Assembly: GCA_022548915.1 (NCBI GenBank)
Contig: JAKZES010000049.1
Coordinates: 1-39,684, forward strand
Direction: 5' to 3'
From: Verrucomicrobiaceae bacterium E54
Lineage (GTDB): Bacteria; Verrucomicrobiota; Verrucomicrobiia; Verrucomicrobiales; Akkermansiaceae
DNA: 39,684 bases
Shown: one piece after another, positions 24,522 through 31,566 of the stretch
How positions within the stretch are numbered: the first letter of the stretch is position 1
Layout of the letters: each line of letters begins with the position of its first letter
Translations under genes and position numbers: made by a program
The notes under the pieces: generated by a model
Databases searched by the model: none
Told to the model about the DNA's origin: nothing
What the model saw: the letters and a program-made list of their open reading frames with translations, nothing else

Positions 24522-25934
24522 ATGAACCTCATCGAGGAAATCGCCCGACTCCACCCCGACGACCGCCCGGCCATCCACGACGGCCGGCGCCTCGTCACCT
24601 ATGGCGAGTTGTTCTCCTCCGCCCGCCCCGTCGCCGACGCGATCCGCGAAGCTGCCGCACCGCTCGGCCGCCGCCCCCGGGTCGGGCTTCACTGCCCCAA
24701 CGGCCTCGACTACATCATCCTCGCCATGGGCATCCTCCTCGCCGATGCCTGCCTGGTCCCCCTCGCCGAGGAACTCACCGAGGAGGAGCGCGACGAAATC
24801 ATCCGCACCACCTCCCTCGACCTCATTGTTGAAGGGCAACCCCAGCGCGACGGAGTCGCGGACTACTCACTGATCACCGATCACCGATCACTCGGCACTC
24901 CGCCCGCCTTCCCCGAAGTCGCCTTCCAGTCCCTCAACCCCGCCTTCATCCGCTTCTCCTCCGGCACCACCGGCAGCAGCAAGGGCATCGTCCTCTCCCA
25001 CGAAAGCCTGCTCGCCCGCATCACCGCCGCCAACCGGGGCATGAAGATCGGCCCCGACGACCGCATCCTGTGGATGCTGCCGATGGCCCACCACTTCGCC
25101 GTCTCGATCGTCCTCTACCTCCACGCCGGTGCGCTCACCCTGCTCGAGTCCTCCCCCACCCGCGAGGACATCCTCGCCTGCGCCGAGGGGCATCAGGCGA
25201 CCATCATCTACGGCTCTCCCTTCCACTTCGCCCAGCTCGCCGCCGACCCCGGCGACTTCCACTGGCCCTCGCTGCGCCTCGCCGTCGCCACCGCTGCCAA
25301 GCTCCCCGAGGCCACCGCCATCGCCTTCCACCAGCGCTTCGGACAACCCCTCGTCCAGGGACTCGGCATCATCGAGGTCGGGCTCTCCGTCCTCAACCTC
25401 GATGCCCCGCTGGAAAAGCCCGGGGCCCTCGGCAGGCCGCTCCCCGACTACGAGGTCGAGCTGCGAGGCGACGACGGCGAACCGGTTCCCGACGGCCAAC
25501 CCGGCGAATTTCATGTCCGCGGCCCGGGCCTGCTCGATGCCTACCTCGTCCCTTGGAATCCCGACCCGCTGGATGACGGCTTTTTCGCCAGCGGCGACCT
25601 CGTCGTCCGCGACCCGGATGGCGACCTGACCCTCGTCGGCCGCCTCAAGTCGGTCATCAACGTCGCCGGCATGAAGGTCTTTCCCGAGGAGGTCGAGGCC
25701 GTGCTCAACCTGCACCCCGGGGTGAAACGCAGCCGTGTGATCGGCCACGATCACCCGCAGATGGGCCAGATCCCCACCGCCGAGATCATCCCCTCCGACC
25801 CCGGATCTCCTCCCAAGCCGGTCGCCCTGCAGCGATACTGCCGCGAGCACATCTCCGCCTACAAGGTCCCGCTCCGCTACAAGTTCGTCGACAAGATCCC
25901 CCTCACCGCCTCCGGCAAGGTTCGGCGGCACTGA
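24522..25934 (+). CDS. Stand-alone AMP-forming acyl/aminoacyl ligase
   Basis: This 470-residue member of the ANL superfamily activates a carboxylic acid with ATP and passes it to a thiol, here plausibly the adjacent carrier protein. Motif A3 is FIRFSSGTTGSSKGIVLSHE (about 142-161). Then come LPMAHHFAVSIVLYLHAGA, the A5-like QGLGIIEVGLSVL, and the A7/A8 region GFFASGDLVVRDPDGD to LVGRLKSVINVAGMKVFPEE. The catalytic Lys of motif A10 is K466 in LTASGKVRRH. It ends right after A10, so the C-terminal domain is complete but with no tail. A heptamer repeat at 24872-24892 encodes part of the variable linker SLITDHRSLG before A3. The specificity cannot be read by eye. Confidence 0.85.
   Translation: MNLIEEIARLHPDDRPAIHDGRRLVTYGELFSSARPVADAIREAAAPLGRRPRVGLHCPNGLDYIILAMGILLADACLVPLAEELTEEERDEIIRTTSLDLIVEGQPQRDGVADYSLITDHRSLGTPPAFPEVAFQSLNPAFIRFSSGTTGSSKGIVLSHESLLARITAANRGMKIGPDDRILWMLPMAHHFAVSIVLYLHAGALTLLESSPTREDILACAEGHQATIIYGSPFHFAQLAADPGDFHWPSLRLAVATAAKLPEATAIAFHQRFGQPLVQGLGIIEVGLSVLNLDAPLEKPGALGRPLPDYEVELRGDDGEPVPDGQPGEFHVRGPGLLDAYLVPWNPDPLDDGFFASGDLVVRDPDGDLTLVGRLKSVINVAGMKVFPEEVEAVLNLHPGVKRSRVIGHDHPQMGQIPTAEIIPSDPGSPPKPVALQRYCREHISAYKVPLRYKFVDKIPLTASGKVRRH
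24872..24892. repeat. GATCACC heptamer triplet inside a coding region
   Basis: Three tandem 7-nt units, GATCACC, GATCACC and GATCACT, lie within the ligase gene. Three units are 21 bp, which preserves the frame; a change of one unit would shift it. They encode part of SLITDHRSLG, a stretch unlike the flanking family sequence. Confidence 0.8.
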
Positions 25935-26065
25935 GCGGCACCGGGCTTCGGTCCGGAGGTGGGGAATGGTAGCGTATCCGCCGAACCAAACCCCTCCAAG
26001 CGCCTTGCCCGGTCTTCTCCGTGTTCCTCAAGCCGCCCGGAGGCCCCTTCTAACCACCCGCTACA

Positions 26066-26082
26066 AAACATGCCGCATGTTT
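26066..26082. promoter_or_regulatory. Perfect palindrome upstream of the NfeD-flotillin operon
   Basis: AAACATGC-C-GCATGTTT is a perfect 8-bp inverted repeat with a single-base centre. It lies 106 bp before the start of the NfeD-like gene in a 253-bp spacer with nothing else recognisable. Its size suits an operator for a dimeric regulator; this is inference. Confidence 0.4.
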
Positions 26083-26187
26083 GGAGGGGACAAGCCCGTA
26101 TCCCTTATCCTACTCTCCTAACGTATCGGTGATGGACGGGTTCCCACGAGCCTGGCCGGAGCCCATCAACCCCGAACCCCCGAACCC

Positions 26188-26763
26188 ATGACCGACTGGT
26201 GGACCTCTCTCGATTTCTCGCTGCAGGTGTTCTACGCCATCGCGATCGTGGCCCTCGGGCTCACCATCCTGCAGACGCTTCTGGCACTCCTCGGCATGGG
26301 GGTGGACGGCTTCTTTGACTTCTTCCACCTCGACATCGGCTCGCCCGACGCCTCCGGCCTCGGACTCTTCTCCTCGCACACGATCAGCGCCTTTTTCCTC
26401 GGCTTCGGCTGGGGCGGCGTACTCGCCCTCGAGGGAGGACTCGGCACCCTCGCCGCCACCGCCATTGGAGTCGGCTCGGGATTGGGCCTGATGCTCGCCA
26501 TGTTCTTCGTCATCCGCACCCTGCTGCGACTCCAATCGAGTGGCAATCTCGAGTACGAGTCCGCCATCGGTTCGGATGCCACCGTCTACGTCACCATTCC
26601 CGGTGACAACCACGACGGCGGCGGCCAGATCCAGGTGACCATCCAGGGTCGCCTTGTCACCGCCAGCGCCCGCAAGCGCGAGCCTGGCGCCATCGCACCC
26701 GGCGAAAAAGTCCGGATCACGGGCCTCGACGGACCCACCTCCTTCTACGTTGAAGGAATCTAG
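26188..26763 (+). CDS. NfeD/YqiJ-like membrane protein with C-terminal OB-fold
   Basis: The 191-residue protein has three hydrophobic segments: VFYAIAIVALGLTILQTLLA (about 14-33), ISAFFLGFGWGGVLALEG (about 64-81) and AIGVGSGLGLMLAMFFVI (about 91-108). A soluble C-terminal beta domain follows (SAIGSDATVYVTIP, GGQIQVTIQGRL, APGEKVRITGLDG), as in NfeD/YqiJ proteins with an OB-fold. NfeD-like proteins pair with SPFH/flotillin proteins and are thought to support membrane microdomains. The flotillin gene follows after 24 bp, which supports the call. Confidence 0.75.
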   Translation: MTDWWTSLDFSLQVFYAIAIVALGLTILQTLLALLGMGVDGFFDFFHLDIGSPDASGLGLFSSHTISAFFLGFGWGGVLALEGGLGTLAATAIGVGSGLGLMLAMFFVIRTLLRLQSSGNLEYESAIGSDATVYVTIPGDNHDGGGQIQVTIQGRLVTASARKREPGAIAPGEKVRITGLDGPTSFYVEGI

Positions 26764-26787
26764 CTCCCAACCCCAAACACAACTCCA

Positions 26788-28323
26788 ATGACACATCCCA
26801 TGATCCTCGCGGATATCCCGCCTGCCATCGTCATCATCGCCATCGTGATTTTCTTCGCGGCTGTGGTGATCGCCTTCATCACCCGCTACAAGCGCTGCCC
26901 CTCCGACAAGCTGCTGGTCGTTTACGGCAAGGTGGCTGGCGGCAAGTCGGCCAACTGCTTCCACGGCGGTGCCGCCTTCGTCTGGCCCATCATCCAGGGC
27001 TACCAGTACCTCGACCTCACCCCGCTGCCCATCGACATCCGCCTCGAAGGCGCTCTTTCGAAGCAGAACATCCGGGTCAACACGCCCTCGACCTTCACCG
27101 TCGGTGTCTCGACCGAGCCCGGGATCATGGAAAACGCCGCCGAGCGGATGCTCGGTCTCGGACTCGCCGAGATCAAGGAGCTGGCGAAGGACATCATCTT
27201 CGGCCAGATGCGGGTGGTCATCGCGACGATGGACATTGAGGAAATCAACGCCGACCGCGACAAGCTGATTGCCAATATTTCCACGGGTGTGGAAGTGGAA
27301 CTCAAGAAGGTCGGCCTGCGCCTGATCAACGTCAACGTCCAGGACATCACCGACGAGTCCGGCTACATCGACGCCCTCGGCCAGGAGGCCGCCTCGAAGG
27401 CGATCGCCGAGGCCAAGGTGAAGGTCGCCGAAGCCCAGCGCGACGGCGACATCGGTGCCGCCGAGGCCCAGCGCGACCAGCGGATCCGGGTCGCCAACGC
27501 CAATGCCAAGGCGACCGATGGTGAGAACACCGCCACGGTCGAGATCGCCAACTCCAACGCCGACCGCCGGGTCAAGGAAGCCGAGGCCGAACGCGCCGCG
27601 TCCGCCGCCGAAAAGGTCAAGGCCGCCGCCGCCCTGCAGGAAGCCTACAAGGCCGAGGCCCAGTCCGAGCTCGAGCGCGCCAACCGCGAGAAGGCATCGC
27701 AGGAGGCCAACGTCATCGTGCCCGCCGAGATCGCCAAGCAGAAGGCGATCGTCGACGCCGAGGCCCGTGCCGAGTCCATCCGCCGCACCCAGGCCGGTGA
27801 GGCCGATGCGGTCCGCCTGCAGAAGCAGGCCGAGGCCGACGGCCTCAAGGCCGTCAAACAGGCCGAGGCGGATGGTCTCCGCTTCCGCCTCGAGGCCGAA
27901 GCGGAAGGTACCGAGCAGATCCTCACCAAGAAGGCCCGCGGTTTCGCCGACCTCGTCGGTGCCGCCAATGGCGACAAGGACCTCGCCTCGTTGCTGCTGA
28001 TGATCGAACAGCTGCCGAAGCTGGTCGAGGAGCAGGCCAAGGCGATCTCCAACCTCAAGATCGACAAGGTCACCGTCTGGGACAGCGGCCCGGGAGCCGA
28101 CGGCAAGAGCAGCACCGCCAACTTCGTCTCCGGACTGGTCGGCTCGCTGCCGCCGCTCCACGAGATCAGCCGCAATGCCGGCATCGAGCTGCCCGAATAC
28201 CTCGGCAAGCTCGGCGAGGGTGCCAAAGCCGCTCCAAAGCCGGCGAAACCGGCTCCCGTGGAGCCCACGCCCCCGCCCTTGAAGCCGGAGCATCCGGAAG
28301 GCCCCGACCAGCCTCCCGCCTGA
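26788..28323 (+). CDS. floT: Flotillin-like SPFH-domain protein
   Basis: The 511-residue protein has an N-terminal membrane segment (PAIVIIAIVIFFAAVVIAFI, about 12-31) and an SPFH/band-7 domain (about 35-200; CFHGGAAFVWPIIQGYQYLD, ADRDKLIANISTGVEVELKK). A long coiled coil of Glu-Ala-Lys repeats (about 205-385) is typical of flotillin, with AEAQRD, AEAERA and KQAEADGLK units. The C-terminus has a helical segment (DLASLLLMIEQLPKLVEEQA) and a Pro-rich tail. Flotillins form large oligomers that organise lipid domains. Upstream ATG at 26788 fits; another ATG four codons later is an alternative. A strong terminator follows immediately. Confidence 0.9.
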   Translation: MTHPMILADIPPAIVIIAIVIFFAAVVIAFITRYKRCPSDKLLVVYGKVAGGKSANCFHGGAAFVWPIIQGYQYLDLTPLPIDIRLEGALSKQNIRVNTPSTFTVGVSTEPGIMENAAERMLGLGLAEIKELAKDIIFGQMRVVIATMDIEEINADRDKLIANISTGVEVELKKVGLRLINVNVQDITDESGYIDALGQEAASKAIAEAKVKVAEAQRDGDIGAAEAQRDQRIRVANANAKATDGENTATVEIANSNADRRVKEAEAERAASAAEKVKAAAALQEAYKAEAQSELERANREKASQEANVIVPAEIAKQKAIVDAEARAESIRRTQAGEADAVRLQKQAEADGLKAVKQAEADGLRFRLEAEAEGTEQILTKKARGFADLVGAANGDKDLASLLLMIEQLPKLVEEQAKAISNLKIDKVTVWDSGPGADGKSSTANFVSGLVGSLPPLHEISRNAGIELPEYLGKLGEGAKAAPKPAKPAPVEPTPPPLKPEHPEGPDQPPA

Positions 28324-28330
28324 ACCCGAT

Positions 28331-28366
28331 CGAGCCGGGCGTCCGCGCCCGGCTCGTTCCTCTTTC
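28331..28366 (+). terminator. Rho-independent terminator after the flotillin gene
   Basis: A perfect 11-bp stem, CGAGCCGGGCG and CGCCCGGCTCG with a TCCG loop, starts 7 bp after the flotillin stop and is followed by TTCCTCTTTC. The stem is very stable and the tail moderately T-rich. Confidence 0.8.
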
Positions 28367-28433
28367 CCTCGCCGGGCTCCCTCCACCCGGACGCCTGCCC
28401 TTCCAAAGGGTTCACCCTTCCGCACTCGACGAA

Positions 28434-29732
28434 ATGAAGCCCACCGACTCCTCCCCGCCCAAGCCCAGCCGCCGCAAAGTCCTCGCGCAACTGGCCGCGG
28501 CCTCCGCCCCCCTGATCATCCCGTCGCGCCTGCTCGGCAAGGACGCCCCGTCGAACAAGATCACCCTCGGCCACATCGGCATGGGAAGCCAGGGCATCGG
28601 GCGCAACCTCCGTACCTTCCTCAACCAACCGGACCAGGTCACCCTGGCCGTCTGCGACGTCCGGCGTTCCGCCGCCGAGCGGGCGAAACGCGAGGTCGAC
28701 CAGCACCACGGCAACACCGACTGCACCGTCACCCAGGACTTCCGCGAATTGATCGCCCGCGACGACCTCGACGCGATCGTGATCTCGACGCCGGACCACT
28801 GGCACGTCCCGCTCTCGCTCGCCGCCCTGCGGGCGGGCAAGGATGTGTTCTGTGAAAAACCGACCCTCACGATCACCGAGGGCTCGGAGCTCGTCACCGA
28901 GGTGATGAAGCGCAAGGCCGTCTTCCAGTGGGGCATCGAGGACCGCTACCTCGTCAAGTACTACCGCCTCGCCGGATGGGTCCGCGCGGGACTGATCGGC
29001 GACTTGAAGACCATCCACGTCACCCTCCCCGCCAAGTCGCCCTTCCCGCTCGAGGAACCCGCACCGGTCCCCGCCGGACTCGACTGGAACCTGTGGCTCG
29101 GGCCCGCACCCTTTCACGAGTACACGCCGACCCGACCGGACCCCCAGCACTGGCGCACCCTCTTCGACTACAGTGGCGGGGTCATCACCGACTGGGGCTC
29201 CCACCTCATCGACACCGCGCAGATCGGCGCCCGCATGGAGCACCTCGGCCCGGTCGAGGTCTTCGGCAGCGGGCCGCTGCCCGATCCGGAGAAATTCCAC
29301 AGTGACGTGCCGATCCGCTTCGACCTCGACTACCGCTACGCCAACGGAGTGGTCATGAAAGTCGGTGCCGGCGAGGTCGACATCAAGTTCGAGGGCAGCA
29401 ATGGCTGGGTCCGGTGCAAGGGTTGGAACGGTGCCTGGTCGGCCAGCGATCCGGAGATCCTGCGGGTGGCCGAGTTTCCCGACACCGCCGACTACTGGCC
29501 CCGGCCGCCGATCGAGCACCGCGACTTCCTCGACTGCATGAAGTCGCGAAGCAAGCCCGCCTACCACGCCGAGGCCGGCCACCGGCTCGCCACTGCCCTC
29601 CATCTCGGGCACCTCGCCGTGCGCACCGGCAAGACCGTGAAATGGGACCCCGGGCGCGAGGCATTCGAAGGCGAATCGTTCGAGGCCAGCCCGATCTATC
29701 GGCGCCCGCCCCGCGATTGGCAAGGTGCCTGA
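28434..29732 (+). CDS. Tat-exported Gfo/Idh/MocA-family oxidoreductase
   Basis: The 432-residue protein has a Tat signal with twin arginines (SRRKVLAQLAAASAPLIIPS, about 12-31). A Rossmann fold follows (ITLGHIGMGSQGIGRNL), then STPDHWHVPLSLAALRAGKD and the family's catalytic-region CEKPTLT. The C-terminal alpha/beta domain (GVITDWGSHLIDTAQIGARM) is complete. Members use NAD(P) to oxidise or reduce sugars and related polyols. Tat-exported members are abundant in Planctomycetes and Verrucomicrobia. The substrate cannot be named. The ATG at 28434 gives a normal Tat leader. Confidence 0.9.
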   Translation: MKPTDSSPPKPSRRKVLAQLAAASAPLIIPSRLLGKDAPSNKITLGHIGMGSQGIGRNLRTFLNQPDQVTLAVCDVRRSAAERAKREVDQHHGNTDCTVTQDFRELIARDDLDAIVISTPDHWHVPLSLAALRAGKDVFCEKPTLTITEGSELVTEVMKRKAVFQWGIEDRYLVKYYRLAGWVRAGLIGDLKTIHVTLPAKSPFPLEEPAPVPAGLDWNLWLGPAPFHEYTPTRPDPQHWRTLFDYSGGVITDWGSHLIDTAQIGARMEHLGPVEVFGSGPLPDPEKFHSDVPIRFDLDYRYANGVVMKVGAGEVDIKFEGSNGWVRCKGWNGAWSASDPEILRVAEFPDTADYWPRPPIEHRDFLDCMKSRSKPAYHAEAGHRLATALHLGHLAVRTGKTVKWDPGREAFEGESFEASPIYRRPPRDWQGA

Positions 29733-29885
29733 GCGCGTCGCCCGCGCGCCAGGCCTTCGCCGTTGGCCGGAGGACGGCGCCTCCTCCTTCTTTCCCCGGG
29801 AACACGCCGGCCGAGGAGCCTCGGCTGCCGGCAGAAGATCCTTGCTTTCGTGCCCGGTTCCCCTTCGTTTGAATGCCATCGCACC

Positions 29886-31172
29886 ATGAAGTTCCCCTTC
29901 CTCTTCACCCTTCTGCTCCTCACCGCTGCCGCGAAGGACTGGCCTCGCTTCCTCGGCCCTTCGCGCGACGCCGTGTCCGAAGAGACCGGCCTGGTCCGCA
30001 GCTTTCCCGAGAACGGCCCGCCCGTCCTCTGGGAAAAGCAGCTCGAGGTCGGCTTCGGCGGCTGCGCCGTGGTCGGCGACGAGGTCTTCCTCATCGACCG
30101 GGTGCGCGGCGAATCCGACGTCCTGCTGTGTCTCGACGCCGCCACCGGCAAGGAGAAGTGGCGCTTCGAGAACGCCGCCGAGGGCGAGCCGCCCTTCCCA
30201 GGCTCGCGCAGCGTCCCCACCGTCGAGGACGACGCCGTGTATTTCGTCAACGCCTTCGGCCGCGTCTTCCGCATCGACCGCCGGACCCACAAGCCCGTCT
30301 GGGACGTGAAGCTCGGCGAACGCTACGAGGGCGCCACCCCGAAATGGGGCTGGGCCCAGCCTGCGCTCGTCGAGGGTGACGCGCTGATCGTCACGCCCTT
30401 CGGGGAAGAAACCGGAGTCGCCGGCATCGACAAGACCACCGGCGAGGAGCTCTGGAAGAGCGGGCCGATCGGCGACTCCCACTCGGCACCCACCGTGCTG
30501 GAGATCGGCGGGGAGAAGCATGTCGTCATGATCTCGGTCACCGACAAGGACGCGAAGAAGGGACTGATCACCAGCTACCGCCCCACCGACGGCAAGGTCC
30601 TCTGGCAGACCGGCCTTTACTACAACAAGATCCCCATCCCGGTCGCAACCCAGGTCGGCGAGGACCGGATCTTCGTCACCGGCGGCTACGACTGCGGCTC
30701 CAAGATGCTGAAGGTCAGGAAGACGGACGGTGAATACGCGATCACCGAACTCTGGTCCACCGACAAAGGCTCCCAGGTCCACCCCGCCATCGTGATCGAA
30801 GGCCATCTCTATTTCCTCGCCAACGAAAACTCGAACCACAAGGTGAAGAGCAAGCGCGAGACCGGCGGCTTGAGCTGCTGGACGCTTGATGGCAAGGAAC
30901 TCTGGAACACCGGAACCGAGCCCTTCATGGGCCGTGGCGGCATGATCCATGCCGATGGCATGCTCATCATCCAGGACGGTGAGAACGGCGTCCTGCGACT
31001 GGTCAAGCCGTCGCCCGAAGGCTTCCGCCTGCTGGCCGAAGCGAACGTCTTCGGCTCGGACCTTGGCAAGAAGTTCGACCTCAAATACTGGAGCCCCCTC
31101 GCCCTCAGCAAGGGACGGCTCTACCTGCGGGGCCAGGAACGGCTGATCTGTGTCGATCTACGGGCGGAGTAG
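29886..31172 (+). CDS. Secreted PQQ-like beta-propeller protein
   Basis: The protein starts MKFPFLFTLLLLTAAAKDWP, a signal peptide, then DWPRFLGPSRDAVSEETGL. This opening (WPxFRGPxRDG) is typical of PQQ-like outer beta-propeller proteins of Planctomycetes and Verrucomicrobia. Propeller blades are seen as repeated units: LLCLDAATGKEKWRFE, VFRIDRRTHKPVWDVKL, VAGIDKTTGEELWKSG, LTSYRPTDGKVLWQTG-like and SCWTLDGKELWNTG. I chose the ATG at 29886 because the upstream frame has no signal peptide. No quinoprotein active-site residues can be confirmed, so it may be a non-catalytic binding protein. It follows the Gfo/Idh/MocA gene by 153 bp. Confidence 0.85.
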   Translation: MKFPFLFTLLLLTAAAKDWPRFLGPSRDAVSEETGLVRSFPENGPPVLWEKQLEVGFGGCAVVGDEVFLIDRVRGESDVLLCLDAATGKEKWRFENAAEGEPPFPGSRSVPTVEDDAVYFVNAFGRVFRIDRRTHKPVWDVKLGERYEGATPKWGWAQPALVEGDALIVTPFGEETGVAGIDKTTGEELWKSGPIGDSHSAPTVLEIGGEKHVVMISVTDKDAKKGLITSYRPTDGKVLWQTGLYYNKIPIPVATQVGEDRIFVTGGYDCGSKMLKVRKTDGEYAITELWSTDKGSQVHPAIVIEGHLYFLANENSNHKVKSKRETGGLSCWTLDGKELWNTGTEPFMGRGGMIHADGMLIIQDGENGVLRLVKPSPEGFRLLAEANVFGSDLGKKFDLKYWSPLALSKGRLYLRGQERLICVDLRAE

Positions 31173-31197
31173 CGCGAAGCATCACCGGGATTGTCTG

Positions 31198-31530
31198 CAC
31201 GCCTCCCGGCCCGTGGTCAGTTGGAAGCTCGATTCTCCCGCCGGCCGGATCCTGGGCACCGCGCTGCGGGAAACCTGGTGCTCCCTGCCACAGGCCACCC
31301 GCGCGGACGCACCAGCGATGGCCGCCGGGTTTCTCGGCCTGCTCGAGGGATTCCTCGGTCCCTCGCGCTCGCCCGCCAGCTCACCCGCTTCGGATCAGGC
31401 AACATTCGCGGCGATGAGGGAGTTTCTGGAGACACGGCTTGGCGACCCCACCCTCGGAATTGACGCCCTGAGCGCAAGCTTCCGGTGTTCCCGTTCCACC
31501 ATCTACCGTTTGTTCCGTGATGTGGGTGGC
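31198..31530 (+). pseudogene. Truncated AraC-family regulator remnant
   Basis: The plus strand encodes a fragment of an AraC regulator: VVSWKLDSPAGRILGTALRE and FLGLLEGFLGP match the end of the sensor domain. FLETRLGDPTLGIDALSASF with RCSRSTIYRLFRDVGG matches the first helix-turn-helix. The N-terminal ~170 residues and the second HTH are missing. No start codon in a sensible context exists, and after 31530 the frame runs into unrelated sequence, 37 bp before the end of the sulfatase gene. This looks like a gene broken at both ends. Confidence 0.65.
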
Positions 31531-31566
31531 GGAGAGGATGGGACTCTCGTTCAATTTCCTCGCGGA

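Noticed and set aside
26110-28425. 771-codon reverse-strand open frame
   Set aside because: Antisense to the NfeD-like and flotillin genes; Gly/Leu/Asp-rich with no motif.
29733-29885. Longer N-terminus for the PQQ-type protein from 29763
   Set aside because: The additional residues are Arg/Pro-rich and would bury the signal peptide that starts at the ATG at 29886.
27645-30950. 1101-codon open frame on the reverse strand
   Set aside because: It lies antisense to the flotillin, Gfo/Idh/MocA and PQQ-type genes, each with clear motifs; its own translation shows no family pattern.
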